Shown here piece after piece: positions 8,303 to 16,939 of a DNA stretch of 64,000 nucleotides; positions within the stretch are counted from its first letter, which is position 1, and each line of letters begins with the position of its first letter. The notes under the pieces were generated by a model. That model searched no databases and was not told the origin of the DNA. It worked only from the letters and a program-made list of their open reading frames with translations. The stretch comes from Veillonella sp. 3891 (GTDB lineage Bacteria > Bacillota > Negativicutes > Veillonellales > Veillonellaceae). A program made the translations under genes and the position numbers. The stretch spans positions 1-64,000 of the forward strand of contig NZ_RQVE01000005.1 of NCBI RefSeq assembly GCF_003992315.1. The letters run 5' to 3'.

Positions 8303-9580
8303 CTACGCTTGAAATACAGCTTGTGCCTGTGCAATTTCATAACGCAATTTTTCTTCATCAATGGTTAGTAGTTCCTTATCTTTCATTACTACTTTACCAC
8401 CCACAATAACAGTGTTTGCATCTGATGAATTAGCCGCATACACTAGGGATGCTACATCATTATACCGCGGTTGCCAATGTAATCCTGATGTATCATAGAG
8501 CACAATATCTGCACGATATCCCACATCTAATACACCCAAATCATGATAATCTAATGCTTTAGCACCCATAACGGTACCTAGTTCCCAAGCTGTTTGAGCA
8601 GGTATAGCTAATGGATCATATAGACGAGCTTTATGTAACATAGCTGCCAAACGCACTTCTTCTAACATATCTGCATTATTGTTGCTAGCAGAACCATCTG
8701 TACCTAAACCTACCACAATTCCTTTAGCAAGCATTTCTGGCACTGGTGCAATGCCACTAGCTAACTTTAAGTTAGATTGTGGATTATGTGCCACGCGAAC
8801 GGATTTTTCTTTCATAATATCCATATCTTCATCTGTTATATGCACACAATGGGCGGCTAAACAACCTAAATCAAATAAACCTAAGTCATTCATATGTGCA
8901 ATTGGAGTTTTACCAGTAGCTTTTATAACATTTTCTACTTCTCCTTTGGTTTCGCTTAAATGCATATGAACTTGCGCCCCTAAATCATGACCTAATTGAA
9001 TTACTCGTTCTAAATACGCATCAGGGCATGTATATGGTGCATGAGGTCCTAGCATCACCTTGATTTGATCTTGGTTGTAACCGTGATACGCTTCAAACAA
9101 TTCTTTACTTTCTACTAACGCTTGTTCTGCCGTAGGCGCCACACCAGCCATACCACGAGATAAAACGGCACGAATACCTGTTTCTTTAATAGCTTCAGCA
9201 GTTTGATCCATAAAGAAATACATATCACTAAAACAAGTGGTACCTGAACGGAACATTTCTGCAATGCCTAACTGTGTACCCCAATAAACTAAGTGATTAT
9301 TCAATTTAGCTTCTGCTGGCCAAATAGCAGTTTGTAACCAATCCATTAACTCTAAATCATCTGCGTAATTACGTAATAATCCCATAGCAATGTGAGTATG
9401 CGTATTTACCATTCCTGGTGCTGCCAGCATACCTTTACCATCAATAACTTCTTTTGCTTGAGGTACAGCATCATTGGAAACAAATTCTTTAATGTATCCA
9501 TTTTCAACAACAATAGCAGTATCTTTTAGAATTGTATTTCCTTGTAACACATCTACATGTGCAATAACAACATCAACCAT
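8303..9580 (-). CDS. mtaD: 5-methylthioadenosine/S-adenosylhomocysteine deaminase
   Basis: A metal-dependent amidohydrolase that deaminates methylthioadenosine and S-adenosylhomocysteine to the inosine forms. The 425-residue protein shows the family metal ligands: NTHTHIAMG near residue 60, HMHLSETKGE near 210, AAHCVH near 245 and GLGTDGSASNN near 295, plus the C-terminal composite beta-domain (GYRADIVLYD). I prefer the ATG at 9580 (AGGAG six bases upstream) to a TTG two codons earlier. It follows mtnA by nine bases, so the two act together in sulfur/AdoMet by-product salvage. A guanine- or other purine-type deaminase is a less likely alternative. Confidence 0.88.
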   Translation of the reverse strand: MVDVVIAHVDVLQGNTILKDTAIVVENGYIKEFVSNDAVPQAKEVIDGKGMLAAPGMVNTHTHIAMGLLRNYADDLELMDWLQTAIWPAEAKLNNHLVYWGTQLGIAEMFRSGTTCFSDMYFFMDQTAEAIKETGIRAVLSRGMAGVAPTAEQALVESKELFEAYHGYNQDQIKVMLGPHAPYTCPDAYLERVIQLGHDLGAQVHMHLSETKGEVENVIKATGKTPIAHMNDLGLFDLGCLAAHCVHITDEDMDIMKEKSVRVAHNPQSNLKLASGIAPVPEMLAKGIVVGLGTDGSASNNNADMLEEVRLAAMLHKARLYDPLAIPAQTAWELGTVMGAKALDYHDLGVLDVGYRADIVLYDTSGLHWQPRYNDVASLVYAANSSDANTVIVGGKVVMKDKELLTIDEEKLRYEIAQAQAVFQA

Positions 9581-9589
9581 GTTCAACTC

Positions 9590-10642
9590 CTATTTCATTT
9601 TCTTTTCTTGTAAATCACGAATACTATTTTTGAAAGGAGGTCGTAAAACCCCTTCTTCTGTAATGATAGCTGTCACTAAATCATGAGGTGTGACATCAAA
9701 AGCTGGATTCAATACTTCAATATCTTGTGGTGCAGAAGGTACACCTTGGAATTGCAATACCTCTAGGGGATTACGCATTTCAATAGGAATATGTGCTCCT
9801 TCTTCCATGGAGAAATCAAAAGTACTATACGGCGCTGCTACATAGAAAGGAATATTATGATGTTTTGCCAATACGGCTACACTATAGGTGCCGATTTTAT
9901 TCGCCACATCACCTGCTAGGGTAATACGGTCAGCTCCTACAATGACTGCATCAATAAGGCCTTGTTGCATAGCGTAACCAGCCATATTGTCAGTTTGCAA
10001 TGTCACAGGAATACCGTCTTCATGTAGTTCAAAGGCCGTTAACCGAGAGCCTTGCAATAATGGTCTTGTTTCATCTGCATAGACACGATCTAGCTTACCT
10101 TGTGCGTGAACTTCACGGATCACGCCTAAGGCAGTACCTATTCCTGCTGTAGCCAAAGCTCCTGCATTACAATGTGTCAAAATGCGATAGGATTCTTTAT
10201 CTTGGAATAAGGTAGCCCCATGTTTTGCCATACTTTCATTTAAGGCTACATCTTCTGTATCGATGGCGATAGCTTCCTTTACAAGCACCGCATCTAATTC
10301 GCTAATATCGCCTTTGAAAGTATCTACCACACGTAATACTCGATCGATAGCCCACATTAAATTAACAGCTGTCGGTCTAGTTTGACGTAACGTTTCCGCA
10401 AAGGCTCTAAATTCAGACAAAATCTCTGCACTAGCACCACCACGATGATAGCTTTCACGGAAGGCAAGAATTAATCCATAGGCAGCGGATACACCGATCG
10501 CAGGGGCCCCACGAACACGAAGCATTTTAATAGCTTCAGCCACTTGACGCCAATCAGTACAACGTACATATTCCACAGATGTAGGTAATTTCGTTTGATC
10601 TAAGATAATAACTTCTGATCCATTCCATTCAATACTTTTCAT
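9590..10642 (-). CDS. mtnA: S-methyl-5-thioribose-1-phosphate isomerase
   Basis: Converts methylthioribose-1-phosphate to methylthioribulose-1-phosphate in the methionine salvage pathway. The 350 residues show the family pattern: RVRGAPAIGVSAAYG near residue 48, the catalytic cysteine in LTHCNAGALATAG near 160, and the catalytic aspartate in VIVGADRI near 240 followed by GDVANKIGTY. Length is normal for MtnA; eIF2B-like relatives lack this combination. GGAGG precedes the ATG. It lies between hslO and mtaD. No later methionine-salvage genes are visible in the window. Confidence 0.9.
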   Translation of the reverse strand: MKSIEWNGSEVIILDQTKLPTSVEYVRCTDWRQVAEAIKMLRVRGAPAIGVSAAYGLILAFRESYHRGGASAEILSEFRAFAETLRQTRPTAVNLMWAIDRVLRVVDTFKGDISELDAVLVKEAIAIDTEDVALNESMAKHGATLFQDKESYRILTHCNAGALATAGIGTALGVIREVHAQGKLDRVYADETRPLLQGSRLTAFELHEDGIPVTLQTDNMAGYAMQQGLIDAVIVGADRITLAGDVANKIGTYSVAVLAKHHNIPFYVAAPYSTFDFSMEEGAHIPIEMRNPLEVLQFQGVPSAPQDIEVLNPAFDVTPHDLVTAIITEEGVLRPPFKNSIRDLQEKKMK

Positions 10643-10670
10643 ACCGCTCCCTCCATAGAAACAAGTAGTA

Positions 10671-11543
10671 TTAATGTGTTTCTTCGATTAATAAAGTTTG
10701 CATATCTTCCTTAGAAAAATGATAATTCTCATTGCAATAATGACAGGTTAATTCTGTCACTTCATCTTGGGCTAGTTCTTGTTTATCATGCATTGGTAAA
10801 CTTGCTAAGCGATCAAAAAAACGTTCTCGACTACAAGGACATGCAAAATGAATACGCTCACTATAGACCTCTTGTACAGTAAATCCATCCAAAATACGTT
10901 CCATCAAGTGTTCCGCATTAGGATTTGCTTTCAAGTAATTAGTCACAGGTCCAATGGTTTTCAGATTTGCTTCAATTTTATCAAATGCATCATTCGTTAC
11001 ATCTGGCAAAGCTTGCACTAAAAAACCACCTGCTACTATGGTGTGGTAACCAGGATCTACTAGTACCCCCAAACTAAGAACGGAACCTACTTGTTCAGAC
11101 ATAGCTAGATAATACGCTAAGTCTTCCGCTACTTCGCCTGTTTGGATAGGACTTTGAGAGGTATAGTTCTGACGAAGTTTCGTAAACCGTGTCACTTGTA
11201 CTTCCCCATTACGACCTACTGCGGCCCCTACATCGAGTTTCCCTTCTCGCAATAGAGGTACATCTACATGCGGATGATCCACATAGCCACGTACAGTATT
11301 ATTACTAAATGCATCCACATGAACTATACCTAACGGTCCATCGCCACGCAATCGGATACTTACATTTTCATCATTTTTAAAATCACTAGCCATTAACATA
11401 GCCCCAGTCATAGTGCGACCAAGAGCAGCTGTTGCTACGGGCCACAAATCATGGCGAACTCTCGCCTCTTCTACGGTATCAGTGGTTACGGCAATAGATA
11501 GACGCAACCCTTCTGCTGTTGTATAACGTTTAATAAAATCCAC
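10671..11543 (-). CDS. hslO: Redox-regulated chaperone Hsp33
   Basis: Cytoplasmic holdase chaperone switched on by oxidation. The 290-residue protein carries the C-terminal zinc switch with four cysteines, CPCS near residue 238 and CHYC near 270, which release zinc and form disulfides under stress in known Hsp33. The N-terminal domain (DFIKRYTTAEGLRLS) is typical. The start is GTG at 11541-11543 with AAGGA five bases upstream. It lies 14 bases after ribH and 28 before mtnA, so it is probably read through from the riboflavin operon. Confidence 0.93.
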   Translation of the reverse strand: MDFIKRYTTAEGLRLSIAVTTDTVEEARVRHDLWPVATAALGRTMTGAMLMASDFKNDENVSIRLRGDGPLGIVHVDAFSNNTVRGYVDHPHVDVPLLREGKLDVGAAVGRNGEVQVTRFTKLRQNYTSQSPIQTGEVAEDLAYYLAMSEQVGSVLSLGVLVDPGYHTIVAGGFLVQALPDVTNDAFDKIEANLKTIGPVTNYLKANPNAEHLMERILDGFTVQEVYSERIHFACPCSRERFFDRLASLPMHDKQELAQDEVTELTCHYCNENYHFSKEDMQTLLIEETH

Positions 11544-11557
11544 GGATATCCTTCTTT

Positions 11558-12016
11558 CTACATAGATTCCAATAGATTAATCATTTCGATAGCACCCATA
11601 GCACAATCAAAGCCTTTATTACCAGCTTTTGTACCAGCACGTTCGATAGCTTGTTCAATGTTTTCTGTTGTTACTACACCGAACATAACAGGTACGCCAG
11701 AATCTAAAGACACATGAGCAATACCTTTTGCTACTTCATTACACACATAATCATAATGGGTTGTGGCACCACGAATAACAGCACCTAAACAAATAACAGC
11801 ATCATATTTGCCACTTTTTGCCGCTTTTTGAGCAATCAAAGGAATTTCAAACGCACCTGGTACCCAAATAGTAGTAATGTCGCTATCTTGTACATCATGA
11901 CGTAATAATGCATCTTTTGCACCGCTAATTAATTTAGATGTGATAAACTCATTAAAACGGGAACCAATAATAGCAAATTTCTTACCTGTACCTATTAATT
12001 TACCTTCTTGAATCAT
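11558..12016 (-). CDS. ribH: 6,7-dimethyl-8-ribityllumazine synthase
   Basis: Penultimate step of riboflavin synthesis: condenses the pyrimidine product with dihydroxybutanone phosphate. The 152-residue length is that of the icosahedral-shell-forming enzyme. Motifs: SRFNEFIT near residue 19, VPGAFEIP near 52, [15 protein letters not shown] with the catalytic histidine near 88, and a C-terminal [14 protein letters not shown]. It is the last rib gene of the cluster, 78 bases after ribBA. Confidence 0.95.
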   Translation of the reverse strand: MIQEGKLIGTGKKFAIIGSRFNEFITSKLISGAKDALLRHDVQDSDITTIWVPGAFEIPLIAQKAAKSGKYDAVICLGAVIRGATTHYDYVCNEVAKGIAHVSLDSGVPVMFGVVTTENIEQAIERAGTKAGNKGFDCAMGAIEMINLLESM

Positions 12017-12094
12017 TGTAATTCTCCTCTATTTATAGTAGACATATTTAGACCTGAGCGCTCCATACGCTAAGTATTACTTTCATACATTATA

Positions 12095-13291
12095 TTACAG
12101 CATATGACGCATTTTTTCTTTTTTTGTATTTAAATATTTTGCATTAATGCTATTTGCTTTGATAACGATAGGAACACGCTTAGATACAGTAATGCCCCAA
12201 CGTTCTAAATCCTCTTTCTTTTCAGGATTGTTTGTTAATAGCTTAACACTTTTTACATCTAATTCGCGCAACATTTGTGCTGCTAAAGAGTATTCACGCA
12301 TATCAGGAGGGAATCCTAACTTCACATTAGCTTCTACTGTATCATAGCCTTGATCCTGTAGTGTATAGGCTTTAATTTTATTCGTTAATCCAATACCACG
12401 GCCTTCTTGACGCATGTAGATAACGATGCCTTCTCCTTGCTCTTCAATGCATCGCAACGCATTTTCCAATTGTTCCCCACAGTCACAACGATGAGAACCG
12501 AACACATCGCCGGTCAAACATTCAGAGTGAATGCGCATTAACACGTCAGATTTACCACGCACATCACCTTTTACAATCATAAGATGTTCTTTATGGTCCA
12601 CTTCATTTTTAAATATAATGATGCGGAAATCACCGTATTTCGTAGGCAATTTTGTTTCTGCTGCAATACTCACCAATTTATCATGACGTTTTCTGTATTC
12701 TATCAAGGATTCCACAGAGGCAATCTTTAAATTATGTTTTTTACTGAAAGCCAATAAATCATCCATACGTGACATGTATCCTTCATCATTGGTGATTTCA
12801 CAGATAGCTGCCGCAGGATATAATCCAGCTAGTTTACAAAGGTCAATAGACGCTTCTGTATGGCCTTGGCGCACTAATACTCCACCCTCTTTATAACGCA
12901 ATGGAAATACGTGTCCAGGACGTCTAAAATCTTCTGGTTTTGACTTTGGATCAATAAGTTTTTGCATTGTTACAGCACGTTCTTCTGGAGAAATACCTGT
13001 GGTAGTATCCACATGGTCTACTGACACAGTGAACGCTGTTTCATGATTATCCGTATTTTTTTCTACCATTTGAGAAATGCCAAGTCGTAGCAAATCACGC
13101 TCCAACATCGGTGTACACAATAAACCTCGAGCCTCTTTGATAATAAAATTAATGCTTTCACGAGTAGCAAATTCAGCCGCCAATACTAAATCACCTTCGT
13201 TTTCGCGACTTTCATCATCTACAATAATCACAGGCTTACCTGCTTTTAAGTCTTCAATTACTTCTTCAATAGAGTTTAATGTATAGGACAT
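12095..13291 (-). CDS. ribBA: Bifunctional DHBP synthase / GTP cyclohydrolase II
   Basis: Supplies both branches of riboflavin synthesis. The N-terminal half (to about residue 200) is dihydroxybutanone-phosphate synthase with DDESRENEGDLVLAAE near residue 25. The C-terminal half is GTP cyclohydrolase II, with the zinc cysteines in HSECLTGDVFGSHRCDCGEQ and YMRQEGRGIGL. I start at the ATG at 13291, which has AAAGGATG at proper distance; an ATG three codons upstream overlaps that site. 398 residues is normal for the fusion. The spacer before ribE is 14 bases. Confidence 0.94.
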   Translation of the reverse strand: MSYTLNSIEEVIEDLKAGKPVIIVDDESRENEGDLVLAAEFATRESINFIIKEARGLLCTPMLERDLLRLGISQMVEKNTDNHETAFTVSVDHVDTTTGISPEERAVTMQKLIDPKSKPEDFRRPGHVFPLRYKEGGVLVRQGHTEASIDLCKLAGLYPAAAICEITNDEGYMSRMDDLLAFSKKHNLKIASVESLIEYRKRHDKLVSIAAETKLPTKYGDFRIIIFKNEVDHKEHLMIVKGDVRGKSDVLMRIHSECLTGDVFGSHRCDCGEQLENALRCIEEQGEGIVIYMRQEGRGIGLTNKIKAYTLQDQGYDTVEANVKLGFPPDMREYSLAAQMLRELDVKSVKLLTNNPEKKEDLERWGITVSKRVPIVIKANSINAKYLNTKKEKMRHML

Positions 13292-13305
13292 GAGTATCAT
13301 CCTTT

Positions 13306-13959
13306 CTATAAAAAGCCGTTACGCACCAAAGTATCCATCGTTACTGTACTAGTATTACTAGATTCCTGATGAGTTCCTTTCATAAAGTGCTCTATATAAC
13401 GACCAAAAATATCTGTTTCTAAGTTCACTGTAGTGCCAATCGTAGCATATTGCAAAATAGTGTTTCCAATTGTATGAGGAATAATTGAAATTTCAAACCA
13501 TCCAGTTCCCACCTTGGAAACAGTCAAACTAGCTCCATCCACAGTGATAGATCCTTTGTATATGACATAGTGTAGAATAGCATCATCTGTAGCAATACGA
13601 AACACAATGGAGTTACCCACATGATCCTTACCGATAATCTTACCTTGACCGTCTACATGGCCTGCCACTACGTGGCCACCGAAACGACCATTGGCAGCCA
13701 TAGCTCGTTCTAAGTTGACTTTACTTCCTGTCGAAAGATTGAGCAATGTTGTCATTTTCACAGACTCTGGCATCACATCAGCTGTGAACCGTTCAGCTCC
13801 AATGGTAGTTGCTGTTAAGCACACACCATTGACTGCTACAGAATCACCAATTCTTAAGTCATCGAAAATGACAGTTCCTGCAATTTCAAGGGTAAGTGAG
13901 CTTTGGGAACGTTTTACACTCTGTATGGTCCCTATTTCTTCAATGATCCCCGTAAACAT
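13306..13959 (-). CDS. ribE: Riboflavin synthase, alpha chain
   Basis: Dismutates two lumazine molecules into riboflavin. The 217-residue protein consists of two lumazine-binding repeats: MFTGIIEEIG to about residue 95, and GHVVAGHVDGQGKI onward. MFTGIIE is the family's N-terminal signature. Its start lies inside the 3' end of ribD (20-base overlap), which implies translational coupling. Confidence 0.94.
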   Translation of the reverse strand: MFTGIIEEIGTIQSVKRSQSSLTLEIAGTVIFDDLRIGDSVAVNGVCLTATTIGAERFTADVMPESVKMTTLLNLSTGSKVNLERAMAANGRFGGHVVAGHVDGQGKIIGKDHVGNSIVFRIATDDAILHYVIYKGSITVDGASLTVSKVGTGWFEISIIPHTIGNTILQYATIGTTVNLETDIFGRYIEHFMKGTHQESSNTSTVTMDTLVRNGFL

Positions 13960-15079
13960 AAACGCCTTCTCTTCCTTTTCGATAACTAATTATCTTCATA
14001 TTATCACCAACAGCCATCACTTCATCAATGTCTAGTTGCACTGCTTCGTCCAAGCTAGAGAAACCTAAGCCACCCACAGCTGGTGTGGCGCCAATACCAC
14101 CAATAATACGATTTCCAATATAGGTTACCAGTTTATCAAAAGATTTTGTCTCTACAAAACTAGCCACCACTTGGCTACCGCCCTCAATAAGCAAGCTCAT
14201 ACATTGACGAGCTCCTAGTTCTTCTAAAATAAAAGAAATAGCTAAGCCTCTTTCATTTGATGGTGTCACAATGACTTCTGCGCCTTTATCACTGAAAGCG
14301 CCCATTTGTTCTAGTCCACACTCTTCGCCAACAAATATTGTTATATTGCGATTAGGTACTGTCCAAATAGTCGCATCTAATGGCGTTCGACCTTGAGAAT
14401 CTAGAATAAATAGATGTGGTTGCTTTTCTATTGTTTCTTGTGGAAGACGACAACTAAGCAATGGGTCATCCGCTATTATTGTGCCTACTCCCACTAACAT
14501 ACCATCTACTTCTTTGCGAATGCGATGACCGTCGATTCTCGCTTCCTCGTTGGTAATCCATTTTGATTCGCCACTAGCGGTAGCAATCTTTCCATCCATA
14601 GACATGGCGGATTTTAAAATAACGAAAGGCTTACTTGTTTTGATGTATGTAATAAATGCTTCATTCATTTCCACACATTGCCGTTCTAAGACGCCAATCT
14701 CCACTTCTATACCAGCTTCTCGTAGCATCTCTAATCCTTTACCCGCTACTAATGGATTGGGATCAATCATACCGATGACAACACGAGTAATACCAGCGGC
14801 AATAACCCGCTTCGCACAGGGCGGTGTCTTTCCATAATGTGAACATGGTTCAAGCGTTACATACAAGGTAGCTCCTCTGGCATCCATGCCAGCCTGATGC
14901 AAAGCATATACCTCTGCATGAGGTTCCCCTGCTTTTTGATGATATCCTTCACCAATGATGCGACCATCTTTTACAATGATAGCCCCTACCATCGGATTCG
15001 GAGATGTATATCCTCTTGCTTTTTCTGCTAATTCAATCGCTTTTGCCATATATTTTTCATCAGTTGTCATATGTGTCAT
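13940..15079 (-). CDS. ribD: Bifunctional riboflavin-specific deaminase/reductase
   Basis: Performs two successive steps: deamination of the pyrimidine, then NADPH reduction of the ribosyl chain. The N-terminal deaminase (about 1-145) has the zinc site HAEVYAL near residue 53 and PCSHYGKTPPC near 78. The C-terminal reductase has KSAMSMDGKIAT and a late IEGGSQV motif. 379 residues is normal. The ATG at 15079 follows a GAGG site. It is the first gene after the FMN riboswitch and its terminator, so FMN should shut down the whole operon. Confidence 0.94.
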   Translation of the reverse strand: MTHMTTDEKYMAKAIELAEKARGYTSPNPMVGAIIVKDGRIIGEGYHQKAGEPHAEVYALHQAGMDARGATLYVTLEPCSHYGKTPPCAKRVIAAGITRVVIGMIDPNPLVAGKGLEMLREAGIEVEIGVLERQCVEMNEAFITYIKTSKPFVILKSAMSMDGKIATASGESKWITNEEARIDGHRIRKEVDGMLVGVGTIIADDPLLSCRLPQETIEKQPHLFILDSQGRTPLDATIWTVPNRNITIFVGEECGLEQMGAFSDKGAEVIVTPSNERGLAISFILEELGARQCMSLLIEGGSQVVASFVETKSFDKLVTYIGNRIIGGIGATPAVGGLGFSSLDEAVQLDIDEVMAVGDNMKIISYRKGREGVYVYGDH

Positions 15080-15097
15080 GGCTCACCTCTACACAAA

Positions 15098-15123
15098 AAA
15101 GGGACTATATACATAGTCCCTTT
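15098..15123 (-). terminator. Expression-platform terminator of the FMN riboswitch
   Basis: An 11-bp stem (15098-15108 with 15113-15123) is followed on the minus strand by a T run just before the ribD ribosome site. A further 8-bp stem at 15138-15163 lies between aptamer and terminator. Confidence 0.85.
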
Positions 15124-15169
15124 AGCATTCCAAATATTTGATAGCATACACAATAGCTATCAATATACT

Positions 15170-15295
15170 GTCTTTTCCCATCCAGACTTTACTGTCGGTT
15201 CCGGAATATTACCGGATCTGCTCTCAAGAGCTTGCGGACTATTATACCGCCGGTCAGGAATTGAGGTTCCCCTCGCACCTTGCCTCAAAGACTTA
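15170..15295 (-). promoter_or_regulatory. FMN riboswitch (RFN element)
   Basis: The minus strand carries the hallmark RFN blocks: a GAGGCAAGGTGCGAGGGG-like 5' part, CTGACCGGCGGTATAATAGT, AACCGACAGTAAAGTCTGGATG and the closing helix (GTCTTT near 15288-15293 with AAAAGAC near 15170-15176). It sits between the promoter and ribD. FMN binding should favour the downstream terminator. Confidence 0.95.
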
Positions 15296-15334
15296 TGTAT
15301 TTAATTGTAGTTCTTATCTCTATAAGATGAGTTT

Positions 15335-15363
15335 ATTGTATCATAGATTACTTGATATAGCAA
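15335..15363 (-). promoter_or_regulatory. Promoter of the rib operon
   Basis: TTGCTA (15358-15363), 17-bp spacer, TACAAT (15335-15340) on the minus strand, about 40 bases before the FMN aptamer. Confidence 0.65.
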
Positions 15364-15385
15364 TGAAAGTTGCCATTCACCCTAA

Positions 15386-16303
15386 CTATATTACAGATTT
15401 TCGATGATAGCTAGTCACATCAGTGCCAATTTTTTCGTACAATTCTTTTTCAGTAATCTTTCGGTTCCTAATCGCTTGTAACTCTTTTTTTGTAATACCA
15501 ATCAGTGCAATAAAGTCAACTCGACCATATGGTGTGTCAAGAGATTGTAAGTCCTTATCGGGAACTGTAATAAATGCAACAATGTTAGATCTACCTGCAA
15601 TATCTATACCGGTATTTTTACTTGAATGAATACCTTTTACTAAATAAGTATCCTCATAAGGCTCTACTTTACTATTTTCTTGTATAATATATTTTGCAAA
15701 ATTCTGCAAAAGCTTAATTATATTAAACTGTTCTCTTCTTTCCTCAGCTTGATCTTTATACTCTCCAGTTTTTAATTTAAATGTTAATTCCATACCAAAT
15801 CCACTTTTAGTTTGGTCTTTACTTTCTTTATTATACAGTTCTGTTAATCCATATGTGATGAAGTGAAAATAATCTTCTTCTTTATGTATGCTAATTTGCT
15901 CTAAAGGTTCAGTTCCACCTGATTCCCAAGCTATTTTCGGTGTGTAGTATCTTGCATTCTCCCACAAGGGATGTATACGTTTCACTTCGTTTTCTATAGC
16001 ATCCATCCCATAGCGGTGCGTTTCTTTTGCAACAGGAGTTCCTTCATCCTCTTTTTGTTCCCTAGGGGCAATATTAGCAAATTTGCTATTAGGATAGTTT
16101 GACTTAAAATCAAAGAAAGAAAGTCTACTTACACCAGCATTGAGTGTTTCTTCTCCCTCTTCAGTACCATATGCACTAACAGAAGAACTTGTACCTGTAG
16201 CACTATGAACTGTTTCAGATGCTATATCATCCATAGCAAAAGTCCATAAGCAGATTTGTCCCATCACAGCTGCTGATACAAATATTTTTGTACTTATTTT
16301 CAT
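15386..16303 (-). CDS. SUFU-domain protein with an N-terminal signal sequence
   Basis: A 305-residue protein. Residues 1-23 form a signal peptide-like segment (basic start, hydrophobic core, TFA before the mature part). A Ser/Thr/Glu-rich linker follows. From about residue 112 the sequence matches the suppressor-of-fused domain (PLEQISIHKEEDYFHFITYG, then SGFGMELTFKL). Bacterial SUFU proteins are mostly known as immunity proteins of polymorphic toxin systems; an exported version would act in the periplasm. No toxin gene is next to it. AAGGAG precedes the ATG. Function not established; family assignment fairly sure, export less so. Confidence 0.7.
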   Translation of the reverse strand: MKISTKIFVSAAVMGQICLWTFAMDDIASETVHSATGTSSSVSAYGTEEGEETLNAGVSRLSFFDFKSNYPNSKFANIAPREQKEDEGTPVAKETHRYGMDAIENEVKRIHPLWENARYYTPKIAWESGGTEPLEQISIHKEEDYFHFITYGLTELYNKESKDQTKSGFGMELTFKLKTGEYKDQAEERREQFNIIKLLQNFAKYIIQENSKVEPYEDTYLVKGIHSSKNTGIDIAGRSNIVAFITVPDKDLQSLDTPYGRVDFIALIGITKKELQAIRNRKITEKELYEKIGTDVTSYHRKSVI

Positions 16304-16386
16304 AGTATCTCCTTTTTTAATATTTTAGAAAAACCTTCTATTTATCTAATATATAGCTATTACGATCTTCTCACACTATCGTCTAA

Positions 16387-16506
16387 TCATTCTATTCGTT
16401 GCAGTAAAACTTCTTCGATTGCTTTCATACGTTCTGATGTGACTAACTCATATTGTGAGTATACTTTATAAATTAATTCTAACCCATTTTTGTGTATTAA
16501 TACATG
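16387..16506 (-). pseudogene. Remnant of a decayed coding sequence
   Basis: A minus-strand frame bounded by stops, with no suitable start, reads as a plausible protein end (..YSQYELVTSERMKAIEEVL.. ending QRIE). About 55 bases upstream another frame reads ..KQRILKLKMTEDIEEY then stop. Together they look like one gene end broken by frameshifts. No family recognised. Confidence 0.35.
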
Positions 16507-16808
16507 TTATTTCTCTATCCTAATATTCTTCTATATCTTCTGTCATTTTTAACTTAAGTATACGTTGTTTACTAGAAAAAATCTATCTATTTCATATATA
16601 TCTACAACTAGAAATGACTTTTATCACATTTTAGAATTCTATGTATTACAATTTGGTATAATAAGTGTTTGTATATTTATGTCTTTTATCTATACGGACA
16701 TTTACAACGTTATCATTATACCTTCATTAATTGATAAAAACTTGACATTTTAGGTATACTTTAACTATTTCGTATATTTCGCCCTGTTTACCGAATATAA
16801 ATTCAAAA

Positions 16809-16824
16809 ATACTTAATTAAGTAT
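16809..16824. promoter_or_regulatory. Perfect 16-bp palindrome upstream of the purine permease
   Basis: ATACTTAATTAAGTAT is fully self-complementary. Its position about 115 bases before the start fits an operator, but no regulator can be named. Confidence 0.3.
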
Positions 16825-16873
16825 CTTATAAACCACGATAAAATGATTAATTGATATGCGTAATACCTAAGGA

Positions 16874-16895
16874 TATATGCTATGATGAGCATATA
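16874..16895 (+). promoter_or_regulatory. Hairpin/dyad in the purine permease 5' region
   Basis: An 8-bp inverted repeat (16874-16881 with 16888-16895) around a 6-nt centre, 45 bases before the start codon. It could be an operator or an RNA hairpin; it is not followed by a T run. Confidence 0.35.
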
Positions 16896-16939
16896 GTAAA
16901 GGTCTACTATCAACATCATTGTGAAAGGAGTGTATTTTT

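Larger units (their letters stand above)
16304..16939. other. Gene-poor, AT-rich intergenic stretch
   Basis: No intact gene is supported. The left part holds decayed minus-strand coding sequence (16387-16506 and, in another frame, up to about 16580). The right part holds two dyads (16809-16824, 16874-16895) and the ribosome site of the purine permease. A 62-codon plus-strand frame at 16565-16753 has no ribosome site or family resemblance. Confidence 0.6.

Noticed and set aside
16565-16753. 62-codon plus-strand open frame with hydrophobic residues upstream of the purine permease
   Set aside because: Very AT-rich, no ribosome site, no family resemblance; likely chance frame in intergenic DNA.
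16855-16915. Possible purine riboswitch before the permease/deaminase operon
   Set aside because: Only the first few conserved bases resemble the aptamer; the conserved UUUCUACC junction, second loop pairing and terminator are absent.
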